The notes beneath the pieces are model-generated. The model searched no databases, was not told where the DNA came from, and saw only the letters and a list, made by a program, of their open reading frames with translations. Positions 18,823 to 27,086 of a stretch of DNA of 64,000 nt are shown here, in pieces. Position 1 is the stretch's first letter. Each line of letters begins with the position of its first letter. A program made the translations under genes and the position numbers. Source of the stretch: Gammaproteobacteria bacterium (GTDB taxonomy: Bacteria > Pseudomonadota > Gammaproteobacteria > Steroidobacterales > Steroidobacteraceae); the NCBI GenBank assembly GCA_005878835.1, contig VBMV01000052.1, positions 62,001 to 126,000 of the forward strand, read 5' to 3'.

Positions 18823-20102
18823 TCACGCCGCTGCGGGGCCGCCGCCGCGCCCTCTGGCCAGCGCCGCATCCACGCCCGCGGCCAGGCCCACGATCGGGCA
18901 CTCGCTCTGACCGGACTCCTCGCGCAAAGGTTTCATGGCAACCACGCCGCGCGCGAGCTCATCGTCGCCGATGATCAGCGCCAGCGGCGCGCCGCTCTTG
19001 TCCGCGCGACGGAACTGCGCCTTGAGGTTGCCTGCGCCCAGGTTGAGCTCGAAACGCACTCGCGGCCGCTCGCTGCGCAAGCGCTCAACGAGCTCCAGCG
19101 CCTGCTCGCCAGCCTGCGCACCGCTCACCACGACGTACACGTCAGGGGGGCGCACGGACACCGTGCCCCCCGCCGCCTGCAGCAGCGCCACCAGGCGCTC
19201 GACGCCCATCGCAAAACCGATCGCCGGCGTCGCCTCACCCCCGAGCTGCGCGATCAGGCCGTCGTAGCGGCCGCCGGAGCATACGGCATTCTGTGCGCCG
19301 GTGGACGGGGTGATCCACTCGAACACCGTGCGGTTGTAGTAATCGAGGCCGCGCACCAGGCGCGGGTTGATCTCGTAGCTCACACCCACGGCGCGCAGCA
19401 TGCTGCACAGCGCCTCGAAGTGTGCGTGCGACTCCGCATCCAGATGCTCGGCACCTCCTGCATCTGCGGGTGCTTGCTGTCCAGGACCCGCAGCGGGTTG
19501 CCGGCGAGGCGCCGCTGGCTGTCCGCGTCGAGTTCCGCTGCGCGTGCCTGCAGGTACTCCAGCAGCCGCTCGCGATAGGCGCGGCGGCTCTCCGGCGTGC
19601 CGAGGGAGTTGATCTGCAGCTTCAGGCCGCTGATCCCCAGGCCCCGCCACAGCCGCGCGCTGAGGGCGATGAGCTCCGCATCCACATCCGGGCCTGGCCA
19701 GCCGACCGCTTCCACGTCCACCTGCCAGAACTGCCGGTAGCGGCCGGCCTGCGGCGCCTCGTGGCGGAACATCGGCCCCAGACACCACAGCTTGTGGCGC
19801 TGGCCGCGCAGCAGACCGTTGGAAATCAGCGCGCGCACGATGCCGGCGGTGGCCTCGGGGCGCAGCGTGAGGCTGTCGCCACCGCGGTCGGTGAAGGTAT
19901 ACATCTCCTTGCCGACCACGTCGGTGTGCTCGCCGATGGCGCGCTTGAAGAGCTCGGTGTGCTCCACCACCGGCACGCGAATCTCTTCGTAGCCGTACGC
20001 GCCGAGCAGCTCGCGCGTGCACGCTTCGAAGTGCTGCCAGGTGCCGATCTCGGAGGGCAGCACGTCGTTCATTCCGCGGATGGGCTGGATCTGCTCCGCC
20101 AC
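18823..20102 (-). pseudogene. hisS: Histidyl-tRNA synthetase, split by an apparent frameshift/deletion
   Basis: Charges tRNA-His. The N-terminal part reads from the GTG at 20102 ([18 protein letters not shown]) with class II motifs ([46 protein letters not shown]). It runs to [13 protein letters not shown] near 19446, then is in the wrong frame and stops at 19380. The C-terminal part resumes in another frame as [16 protein letters not shown], then LVRGLDYYNRTVFEW, CSGGRYDGL, GFAMGVERL and the anticodon-binding domain to 18823. Compared with E. coli HisS, about seven residues are also missing at the junction, so a deletion of roughly 20 bases (not a multiple of three) fits. hisS is essential, so an assembly or consensus error, or a second copy elsewhere, is likely. 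Confidence 0.88.
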
Positions 20103-20103
20103 C

Positions 20104-20913
20104 TCAATCTCCGTGCGCCAGCCGCGGCGGCGCCGCCATGGTGCGCCCGTCGCCCTCGATGAGCAGCCGTGCGCTGCCGTCGTGGCGCACCAGGCCTGCC
20201 AGCGCCAGCGGCTGATCGTTGACGCGCAGCCCCACCGCCGCGGCGTTACCGAGGACCACGCGCAGCGGGGGCGCGCCGCTCACCGTGCGCGGCGCACTGC
20301 CCGCCGCGTACAGGCCCTGCAACAGGCGCCGCCCGCTCGCGTCCGAGACCTCCACCCAGCTGAGTCCCGAGAACTTCAACCCCAGCTGCGTCGCGCCCGG
20401 CGCCGGGAGAGCGGCGGCGCCCGCGCTCGCCTGCGTCGCGGCGGCGCCCGCGCTCGCCTGCGTCGCGCCGGCGCCGGAGGCTGGCAGCGCAGCGGTCGCG
20501 AGCGGCTGCGGTTTCTCGCCCGGCGTGGTGAGCAGCCACCACAGCAGCGCGAACAGCGCAAATCCCGCCAGCCCCTGAAGCGAGCCCCTCACCAGGCGCG
20601 CAGCGCCCCGGCCGGGTTCACGGTGCGGGATGCGGGTGAGATCCGGGTGCGCCGCCCGCGCGCTGCGCGCATACAGCTCCTGCAGCTGCGCGGGCGACTC
20701 GCCGATGAGCTCGGCGTAGCGCCGCAGGTGCCCGCGCACGTACACATCGGCGCCCAGGGCCGCGAAGTCCTCCGCTTCCAGTGCTTCGAGCGTCCTCGGA
20801 TCGAGGTGCAGACTTTCCGCCGCCTGCGCGAGGCTGAGGCCCGCTTTCTCGCGCGCGTCGCGCAGCCGCGCGCCGGTGCCGCAGCGTTGCTCGCCGCCAA
20901 CTTCACTCGCCAT
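20104..20913 (-). CDS. rodZ: RodZ-like cytoskeletal/cell-shape protein (HTH_25 + DUF4115)
   Basis: 269 residues. An N-terminal helix-turn-helix of the RodZ type ([39 protein letters not shown]) in the cytoplasm; in E. coli RodZ it contacts MreB. Then one membrane helix ([17 protein letters not shown], about residues 113-130), an Ala-rich linker with two exact 27-bp repeats, and a periplasmic C-terminal DUF4115 domain ([20 protein letters not shown]). It lies one base upstream of hisS; ispG, which usually sits between rodZ and hisS, is absent. Confidence 0.88.
   Translation of the reverse strand: MASEVGGEQRCGTGARLRDAREKAGLSLAQAAESLHLDPRTLEALEAEDFAALGADVYVRGHLRRYAELIGESPAQLQELYARSARAAHPDLTRIPHREPGRGAARLVRGSLQGLAGFALFALLWWLLTTPGEKPQPLATAALPASGAGATQASAGAAATQASAGAAALPAPGATQLGLKFSGLSWVEVSDASGRRLLQGLYAAGSAPRTVSGAPPLRVVLGNAAAVGLRVNDQPLALAGLVRHDGSARLLIEGDGRTMAAPPRLAHGD
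20411..20464. repeat. 27-bp perfect tandem duplication in the rodZ linker
   Basis: Two identical 27-base units (20411-20437 and 20438-20464) encode ATQASAGAA twice in the periplasmic linker of the RodZ-like protein. In-frame and probably length-variable between strains. Confidence 0.85.
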
Positions 20914-20918
20914 GAGCC

Positions 20919-21704
20919 TCAGCCGGGGTTGCGATCGAGTTCCGCCAGGGCGTGCGCCTGGTCGGTCCCGGGGAAGTCCAGCTGCAGTCGGCGCGCGTAG
21001 CGTTGCGCGCCGATCCTGTCGCCCTGGGCGCGCGCGACGCGCACCCCGAGCAGCAGCAGATCCGCGGTCGCCTCGTAGTTGCCGATGAAGGCGTCGATGC
21101 CGGCGCGCGCCGGGGCGAGCTCGCCGTGCTGGAATTGCAGCTCGGTGAGCTGGTACGCGGCTTCCGCGAAGTTCGGCCGGAGCGCCAAGGCGCGGCCGAA
21201 GTCGGCGCGCGCCTCATCGTCGCGCTTGGCCGCGCGCAGGCACACCCCGGCGTTGGTGTAGGCCGCCTCGGGGGTGCGATACAGCGCGTTGTGCGCCGCC
21301 TCCTCGAAGCGCCGCACGCCCTCCTCGGTGCGACCGTTCTGGCACAGGTACACGGCGTAGTTGTTCACCACCTGCGGGTCGTGCGGCGCCAGCCGCAACG
21401 AGGTACGGAACTCCGCATCCGCCGTGGCGGGGTTGTGCATGCGCTCGAACAGCATCGCGCGGGCGCTGTGAACGTCGGCGCTGCTCGGGTCCTCGGCGAG
21501 CGCCCGGTCGAGCTTGTCCTTCGCCAGCGCGACGTCCCCCTGGTGCAGATAGGCGATCCCCAGCTGCACGTTGTAGGCGGCCGCATCGCGTGCCTTGCTC
21601 GGACGCTCCGTGGTTGCGCAGGCGGCGAGCAGCAGCGTCAGCGCGCCGGCCGCCAGGCGCGGCGGCAGCCGCTCGTGAGCCGGGGTGTTGATTGGGTTGC
21701 TCAT
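20919..21704 (-). CDS. pilW: Type IV pilus biogenesis/stability lipoprotein PilW (PilF)
   Basis: 261 residues. Lipoprotein signal with [13 protein letters not shown] (acylated Cys near residue 29), then about six TPR units ([60 protein letters not shown]). PilW/PilF is the outer-membrane pilotin that assembles the PilQ secretin. No other pilus gene is in the window; the gene sits in the rlmN-pilW-rodZ order found widely. The start overlaps the rlmN stop by four bases. Confidence 0.9.
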   Translation of the reverse strand: MSNPINTPAHERLPPRLAAGALTLLLAACATTERPSKARDAAAYNVQLGIAYLHQGDVALAKDKLDRALAEDPSSADVHSARAMLFERMHNPATADAEFRTSLRLAPHDPQVVNNYAVYLCQNGRTEEGVRRFEEAAHNALYRTPEAAYTNAGVCLRAAKRDDEARADFGRALALRPNFAEAAYQLTELQFQHGELAPARAGIDAFIGNYEATADLLLLGVRVARAQGDRIGAQRYARRLQLDFPGTDQAHALAELDRNPG

Positions 21705-22858
21705 GGTTGAACCGCCACGCCGATGAGCTTGCTCCCGAGACGCACGGTGGTGCGATCGATGACGCGCCCGGCCAGCTGTCCGCAGGCCGCGTCGATGTCC
21801 TCGCCACGGGTGCGGCGAATGGTCGCCAGCACTCCGCGCTGCAGCAGCTCGTCACGGAAACGCTGGATGACGGGCGCGCTCGAGCGAGTGTAGCGCGTGC
21901 CGGGAAAGGGGTTGAAGGGAATCAGATTGACCTTGGCCGGATGGCCCTGCAGCAGGCGCGCCAGCGCGCGCGCCTGCGCGGCAGAATCGTTCACGCCCGC
22001 GAGCATCACGTATTCGAAGGTCACGCTGCGGCCGTTCTGCTCATCGAGGTAATGCCAGCACGCCCGCAGCAGCTCCGCGATCGGATGCTTGCGGTTGATC
22101 GGCACCAGCTCGTTGCGCAGCGCATCATCGGGCGCGTGCAGCGACACGGCCAGCGCCACGTTGGTCTCTCGCGCGAGCTTGTAGATCTGGGGCACCAGCC
22201 CCGAGGTCGACAGCGTCACGCGGCGCCGCGACAGATCGAAGCCGAAGTCATCGAGCAGGATGCGCAGCGCGGGCACCACGTTGCGGAAGTTGGCGAGCGG
22301 CTCGCCCATCCCCATCAGCACGACGTTGCTGACGCGGCGCTCGTCCCCGGGTGCGCTCACCGCGCCCGGCGTGGCGGCGAGCGCGCGCTGCGGTTCCTCG
22401 CGCTCGAGCTCGCGCACCGCCAGCCACACCTGCCCCACCATCTCGGCGGTGCTCAGGTTGCGATTGAAGCCCTGCCGGGCCGTGGCGCAGAACGAGCAGT
22501 CCAGCGCACAGCCGACCTGCGAGGAAATGCACAGCGTGCCGCGATCGGGCTCGGGAATGAACACCATCTCGAACGCTTGGGTTGCGTCGGCGCGCAGCAG
22601 CCACTTGCGGGTGCCATCGCCCGAGCGCTGCTGCGAGAGGATCTGCGGTGCGCGCACCTCGGCCTGCGCGGCAAGCAGCGTGCGGAAGTCCCTGGCGAGA
22701 TCGGTCATGTCCTCGAACGAGCCGACGCCGCGCTTGTACATCCAGTTCATCAGCTGGCGCGCGCGGAACGGCTGGCCGCCGAGCCGCGCCACGAAGCTCT
22801 CGAGTGCCGCACGCGGCAGCCCCAGCAGGTTGGTGCGCGGTGTTGCTGCAGATGTCAT
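21701..22858 (-). CDS. rlmN: Dual-specificity 23S rRNA/tRNA (adenine-2-C) methyltransferase RlmN
   Basis: Radical SAM enzyme methylating C2 of A2503 in 23S rRNA and A37 of some tRNAs. 385 residues. The radical SAM cluster motif CALDCSFC (CxxxCxxC) lies near residues 117-124, preceded by [24 protein letters not shown] and [11 protein letters not shown] follow, and the C-terminal cysteine in DIDAACGQL is the methyl-carrying residue by family analogy. Downstream of ndk and overlapping pilW by four bases. Confidence 0.95.
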   Translation of the reverse strand: MTSAATPRTNLLGLPRAALESFVARLGGQPFRARQLMNWMYKRGVGSFEDMTDLARDFRTLLAAQAEVRAPQILSQQRSGDGTRKWLLRADATQAFEMVFIPEPDRGTLCISSQVGCALDCSFCATARQGFNRNLSTAEMVGQVWLAVRELEREEPQRALAATPGAVSAPGDERRVSNVVLMGMGEPLANFRNVVPALRILLDDFGFDLSRRRVTLSTSGLVPQIYKLARETNVALAVSLHAPDDALRNELVPINRKHPIAELLRACWHYLDEQNGRSVTFEYVMLAGVNDSAAQARALARLLQGHPAKVNLIPFNPFPGTRYTRSSAPVIQRFRDELLQRGVLATIRRTRGEDIDAACGQLAGRVIDRTTVRLGSKLIGVAVQP

Positions 22859-22877
22859 GGCGGTGCGGCGCGCGCTC

Positions 22878-23306
22878 CTAATCGCGCGGATGCAGCTCCG
22901 TGGTGCTGAAGAAGTAGGCGATCTCGCGCGCCGCGGTGTCGGGCGCGTCCGAGCCGTGCACCACGTTGCGCTCGATGCTGGTGGCGAGGTCGGCGCGGAT
23001 CGTGCCGGGGTCCGCCTTCTTCGGATCGGTCGCGCCCATGATGTCGCGGTTGCGGGCGATCGCGCTCTCGCCCTCCAGCACCTGCACGATGACGGGGCCC
23101 GAAGTCATGTAGCGCACCAGGTCCTTGAAGAACGGACGCTCGCGATGCACGGCGTAGAAGCCTTCCGCCTCGCGCTGCGACAGGTGCAGCATGCGGGCGG
23201 CGACGATCGCGAGGCCTGCGTTCTCGAAACGCCGATAGACCTCGCCGATGAGATTGGCTCTCACGCCGTCGGGCTTGACGATGGACAAGGTGCGCTCGAG
23301 CGCCAT
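22878..23306 (-). CDS. ndk: Nucleoside diphosphate kinase
   Basis: Transfers gamma-phosphate between NTPs and NDPs via a phosphohistidine. 142 residues, the normal length. N-terminus [20 protein letters not shown]; the active-site histidine lies in [12 protein letters not shown] near residue 117; the [17 protein letters not shown] segment is the nucleotide site. Twenty bases upstream of rlmN. Confidence 0.96.
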   Translation of the reverse strand: MALERTLSIVKPDGVRANLIGEVYRRFENAGLAIVAARMLHLSQREAEGFYAVHRERPFFKDLVRYMTSGPVIVQVLEGESAIARNRDIMGATDPKKADPGTIRADLATSIERNVVHGSDAPDTAAREIAYFFSTTELHPRD

Positions 23307-23526
23307 TCGCTAGGGACCTCTGACAACGCTTCGCTTGAAGGCGCGGGTGTTCGCGCCGGCAATGTGCAGCCGTGCGCGGGGTTAGCCGGGAAGTTTACCT
23401 TGGGTTCCGCACCCGCGGCAATTTGGCGTGCGACGGAAGTGCCGGTTTGGTAAGGCTTTTTGCGCGCACCGAGACGGCGGGCGCGCCGGTGCAGGCGCGC
23501 GGGCGCGCGCCGCGCCCGCGGGCGCT
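23307..23526. other. 220-base intergenic region between iscA and ndk
   Basis: No gene or clear signal seen. It occupies the position where hscB-hscA-fdx-iscX lie in related genomes; no recognisable remnant of those genes is visible. Presumably contains the ndk promoter. Confidence 0.4.
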
Positions 23527-23850
23527 TCAGACGGAGAAGCTCTCCCCGCAGCCGCATTCCCCCTTGACGTTGGGGTTTCTGAAGCGGAAGGCCTCGTTCA
23601 GGCCCTGCTTGACGAAGTCCACGATCGTGCCGTCGAGGAGCCCTAGGCTCGCGCCGTCCACGAACACCCGCACGCCGCGGTCTTCGAACACCGCGTCCCC
23701 AGGCTGCGGGCCATCGGCGTAGTTGATCACGTAGGCGAAGCCGGAGCAGCCGGTCTTGCGCACGCCGAGCCGCAGCCCGATGCCGTGCCCGCGGGCCGCG
23801 AGGAAGGTCTTGACCCGAAGGGCTGCGGATTCAGTCAGTGAGATCGCCAT
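23527..23850 (-). CDS. iscA: Iron-sulfur cluster assembly protein IscA (A-type carrier)
   Basis: 107 residues, standard for A-type carriers. The three ligand cysteines are present: KTGCSGFAY near residue 35, and ECGCGESF near residues 99 and 101. It lies 21 bases downstream of the iscS fusion gene, so they are probably co-transcribed. The next gene in this direction is ndk after about 220 bases; hscB, hscA, fdx and iscX, normally found here, are missing. Confidence 0.93.
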   Translation of the reverse strand: MAISLTESAALRVKTFLAARGHGIGLRLGVRKTGCSGFAYVINYADGPQPGDAVFEDRGVRVFVDGASLGLLDGTIVDFVKQGLNEAFRFRNPNVKGECGCGESFSV

Positions 23851-23871
23851 CGGTCCTCGTATTGTAGCGCC

Positions 23872-25380
23872 TCAAGGCCAGCGCGAGAGGCAGGCCCGCA
23901 GAGCGTCTTCGACCACCAGCAGGCGGGCGAGTTTCTCGACCGGAACCCCGCGGGTGGCGGCCCAGGTCGCCGGCGTGCCCGGGATCAGCGCACCGCGCCC
24001 TCGCCCGCGCAGCTCGCCACATAGCCAGGCGGCCACGTCCATAGTATGGGGGCAGCCGAAGGCCTGAAAACGTGCGTCCTTCACAATGTCGTCTGCGACC
24101 TGCAGGTGAAACCGCACCCAGCTCTCCTGCCCCGGTCCGCCGGCCTCGCCGCTCACGGTAGCGCCGCCGCTGCCGCTCGCGCGCGCCGGCCCGAAGCCCT
24201 GCCCGGCCATGGCGCCCGCCGCCGGGGACAGCGCGCGCAGCCGCCCCACCTCGGAGCGCACGGCGCTGAGCGCGAGGTCCACGTCGGCCGCGACGCTGAA
24301 GCGCCCCAGACTGAAGCGCAGGGAGCTCTGCGCGAGCTGGGTGTCGCGTCCCAGGGCGCGCAGCACGTAGGAAGGATCGGCGGAGACCGAGTTGCAGGCG
24401 GCGCCGGTGGACACCGCCAGTCCCGTGAGGCCCGTCACCAGGCTTTCCCCCTCCACACCCTCGAACGACACGTTGAGAATGCCCGGCAGGCGCGGGGCGC
24501 CGGCCCCGTTCAGATGCGTGCCGCCGAGGGCCTCGAGCCCGGCCCACAGCCGCTCGCGCAGCGCCGTGAGCCGCACGCCTTCCGTGGGCAGCTCGCGGGC
24601 GGCCAACTCGCAGGCGAGGCCAAAGCCCACGATCTGGTGAGTGGCCAGCGTCCCGGGCCGCAACGAGCGCTCCTGTCCCCCACCGTACATCAACGGCTGC
24701 AGCAACCCGCGGGCGCCCTGGCGCACGTAGAGCGCACCGACGCCTTTGGGGCCGTAGATCTTGTGCGCCGTGATCGAGACGAAGTCGAGCGGGAGCGAGT
24801 GCATATCGAGCGGCACCTTGCCCGCGGCCTGGGCGCAATCGCTGTGCAAGGCGACGCCGCGCTCGCGGCACAGTGCGCCGATCGCGGCGAGGTCCTGCAG
24901 CACACCGATCTCGTTGTTCGCGTACATGATCGAGGCCAGCACGGTGTCGGGACGCAGCGCCGCGGCGAAGGCCGCCGGCTCGATCAGCCCGGAGCGTGCG
25001 GGCGTGAGATAGGTGACGCTGAAGCCTTCCTTCTCGAGGCGCTTGCAGGGGTCGAGCACGGCTTTGTGCTCGGTGCGTGCGGTCAGCACGTGGCGGCCGC
25101 GATCCGCGTTGGCGCGCGCGACCCCGAGGATCGCCAGGTTGTCGGACTCGGTGGCCCCGGACGTGAACACGATCTCTTCAGCCGCCGCTCCGATGAGCGA
25201 GGCGACCTGCGCGCGCGCGGCGGCGATGCGCGCGGCGGCGACCGCGCCCAGGGCATGCGCCGAGGAGGGGTTGGCGAAGTCCCCGCCCGCCGTCAGACAG
25301 CCGCTCATGGCCGCGGCCACGGCCGGATCGACCGGCGTCGTGGCCGCGTAGTCGAGGTACAGCGGCCCTGCGGCGCTCAT
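23872..25380 (-). CDS. iscS: Cysteine desulfurase IscS fused to a degenerate IscU-like C-terminal domain
   Basis: 502 residues from the ATG at 25380 (MSAAGPLYLDYAATTPVDPA); E. coli IscS is 404. Residues about 1-380 are the PLP desulfurase: FTSGATESDNLAILG, the PLP lysine in SITAHKIYGPKGVGALY, and the catalytic cysteine in LAVSTGAACNSVSADPSYVL. Residues about 395-502 align with IscU: WVRFHLQVADDIVKDARFQA then FGCPHTMDVAAWLCGELRG, against IscU IEDARFKTYGC. Of the IscU scaffold ligands only the middle cysteine (FGC) is kept: the PACGD cysteine and aspartate read PGQES, and the IHCS cysteine is lost. The start overlaps the trmJ stop (ATGA). No separate iscU or iscR lies in the cluster. Whether the C-terminal domain binds a cluster is doubtful; it may be a docking relic. 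Confidence 0.9.
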   Translation of the reverse strand: MSAAGPLYLDYAATTPVDPAVAAAMSGCLTAGGDFANPSSAHALGAVAAARIAAARAQVASLIGAAAEEIVFTSGATESDNLAILGVARANADRGRHVLTARTEHKAVLDPCKRLEKEGFSVTYLTPARSGLIEPAAFAAALRPDTVLASIMYANNEIGVLQDLAAIGALCRERGVALHSDCAQAAGKVPLDMHSLPLDFVSITAHKIYGPKGVGALYVRQGARGLLQPLMYGGGQERSLRPGTLATHQIVGFGLACELAARELPTEGVRLTALRERLWAGLEALGGTHLNGAGAPRLPGILNVSFEGVEGESLVTGLTGLAVSTGAACNSVSADPSYVLRALGRDTQLAQSSLRFSLGRFSVAADVDLALSAVRSEVGRLRALSPAAGAMAGQGFGPARASGSGGATVSGEAGGPGQESWVRFHLQVADDIVKDARFQAFGCPHTMDVAAWLCGELRGRGRGALIPGTPATWAATRGVPVEKLARLLVVEDALRACLSRWP

Positions 25381-26120
25381 GGTGGCTGCGCCCCGGCGTG
25401 GCGGCGCCGGCTCTGTACCGCCGTGAGGATGCCGCGCAGGATGTTGACCTCGTTCTGATCGAGCTCCGCGCGCTGCAGGAAGCGCCGGATGCGTCCCATC
25501 AGGTGCGTGCCGCTCTGGGTGCGGTCGCGAAACTCGATCTCCTCCAGCACCTGCGCGAAGTGCGCGTACAGGCGCGCCATTTCCTGCGCGCCCGCGAGCG
25601 GCGGCCCGGCCGGTGCGCTCGCCGCCGCAGCGCGCTCGCCGGCGCGGAACAGCTCGTACGCCACCAGCTGCACCGCCATGGCGAGATTCAGTGACGGGTA
25701 GGCGGGGCTGGCCGGAATGCGGATCAGCGCATGCGCCGCCTCGAGTTCCTCGTTGGTGAGCCCGGTGCGCTCGGGCCCGAACACGAGCGCCGCGGGCGCG
25801 CGGCGCGACTCGGCCAGGATACGCACGGCCGCATCGCGTACATCGATCACCCGGAAATACTGATCGCGATCGCGCGAGGTGCTCGCCGCCACGAAGCCGC
25901 AGCCCTCGAGCGCCTCGCCGAGCGATGCCACGACGCGCGCGGCCGTGAGTACATCGTCCGCGCCGGAGGCGCGCGCGCGCGCTTCCCTGTGCGGAAACTC
26001 CTTCGGCTGCACCAGCAGCAGCTCGTGCAGGCCCATGTTCTTCATGGCGCGCGCCACGGCGCCGATGTTGCCCGGGTGCGAGGGCGCGACCAGCACGATG
26101 CGAATGTCGGGAGAGTCCAT
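25377..26120 (-). CDS. trmJ: tRNA (cytidine/uridine-2'-O-)-methyltransferase TrmJ
   Basis: SPOUT methyltransferase modifying ribose 32 of tRNA. 247 residues: IRIVLVAPSHPGNIGAVARA at the N-terminus, VFGPERTGLTNEEL and the knot motif IPASPAYPSLNLAMAVQLVA, then an alpha-helical C-terminal extension typical of TrmJ. In E. coli trmJ stands just before iscR; here iscS follows directly with a 4-base overlap. Divergent from suhB. Confidence 0.93.
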   Translation of the reverse strand: MDSPDIRIVLVAPSHPGNIGAVARAMKNMGLHELLLVQPKEFPHREARARASGADDVLTAARVVASLGEALEGCGFVAASTSRDRDQYFRVIDVRDAAVRILAESRRAPAALVFGPERTGLTNEELEAAHALIRIPASPAYPSLNLAMAVQLVAYELFRAGERAAAASAPAGPPLAGAQEMARLYAHFAQVLEEIEFRDRTQSGTHLMGRIRRFLQRAELDQNEVNILRGILTAVQSRRRHAGAQPP

Positions 26121-26166
26121 CTGTTACGCTAGCTTGGCCGCCGATTGTCACACGAGCTTAAGGACC

Positions 26167-26970
26167 GTGCAGCCGCTTCTCAATATCGCCGTGCGGGCCG
26201 CGCGCCGCGCCGGCGAGCTCATCGTACGCAGCCTGAACCGCCTGGAGTCGCTCACCGTCTCCTCCAAGGGGCGCAACGACTTCGTCACCGAGGTCGACCG
26301 CGCCGCCGAGCAGGAGATCATCGGCAGCATCCGCCGGCTCTACCCGCAGCATGCGTTTCTCGCCGAGGAAAGCGGCCGCAGCGGCGGCGAGCACGAGACA
26401 CTGTGGATCATCGATCCTCTGGATGGCACCACCAACTTCCTGCACGGCTTCCCGGTGTTTGCCGTGTCGATCGCCTGTCAGATCAGGGGGCGCCTCGAGC
26501 ACGCGGTGGTCTACGACCCGATGCGCGGCGAGCTGTTCACCGCCAGCCGCGGCGCCGGCGCTCACCTGGACAATCACCGCATGCGCGTGAGCAAGGCGCG
26601 AGCGCTCGAGGGCGCGCTCATCGCGACCGGCTTTCCCTATCGCGCCAACACGCGCTACCTGGATGCGTACCTCGCCATGTTGAAAGCGGTCACGCTGCAG
26701 GTCGCCGGCGTGCGCCGCCCCGGAGCGGCGGCGCTCGATCTGGCCTATGTCGCGGCCGGGCGCGTCGATGCGTTCTGGGAACTCGGTCTCGCGCCCTGGG
26801 ACACGGCCGCCGGGACGCTGCTCATCCAGGAGGCCGGCGGCCATATCGGCACGCTGGCCGGCGCCGAATACCGCCAGGAGGGACACATCGTCGCCGGCAG
26901 TCCCAAGGTATACGCAGCGCTCGTGGAGCTGCTCGCGCCGCACGTGCCCGAGGAGCTGCGCACGCCGTAG
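26167..26970 (+). CDS. suhB: Inositol-1-monophosphatase family protein SuhB
   Basis: 267 residues from the GTG at 26167, preceded by an AAGGA site. Mg-dependent phosphatase fold: FVTEVDRAAEQEII, FLAEESGRSGGEH and the metal motif WIIDPLDGTTNFLHGFP, with the second motif LAPWDTAAGTLLIQEAGG. In E. coli SuhB also works in Nus-dependent rRNA antitermination. Divergent from trmJ with 46 bases between starts, the same arrangement as in E. coli. Confidence 0.94.
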   Translation: MQPLLNIAVRAARRAGELIVRSLNRLESLTVSSKGRNDFVTEVDRAAEQEIIGSIRRLYPQHAFLAEESGRSGGEHETLWIIDPLDGTTNFLHGFPVFAVSIACQIRGRLEHAVVYDPMRGELFTASRGAGAHLDNHRMRVSKARALEGALIATGFPYRANTRYLDAYLAMLKAVTLQVAGVRRPGAAALDLAYVAAGRVDAFWELGLAPWDTAAGTLLIQEAGGHIGTLAGAEYRQEGHIVAGSPKVYAALVELLAPHVPEELRTP

Positions 26971-27040
26971 AACGCACGGCCTGAAAGCGAGCGCGCGCTC
27001 GAAGCGGGTCGCACTGCGTCCGCGGGTGCTGGCTCGCTTT

Positions 27041-27081
27041 CCCCCGATCCCTTGTGTAGAGTCCTCGCGAAAAATCGGGGG
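27041..27081 (+). promoter_or_regulatory. Inverted repeat covering the ribosome-binding region of the amino-acid permease
   Basis: CCCCCGAT (27041-27048) and ATCGGGGG (27074-27081) are perfect 8-base complements separated by 25 bases, ending five bases before the ATG at 27087. The right arm holds the only G-rich ribosome-site candidate (GGGGG), so the stem would mask it. A translational switch is inferred. Confidence 0.5.
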
Positions 27082-27086
27082 TTCCA

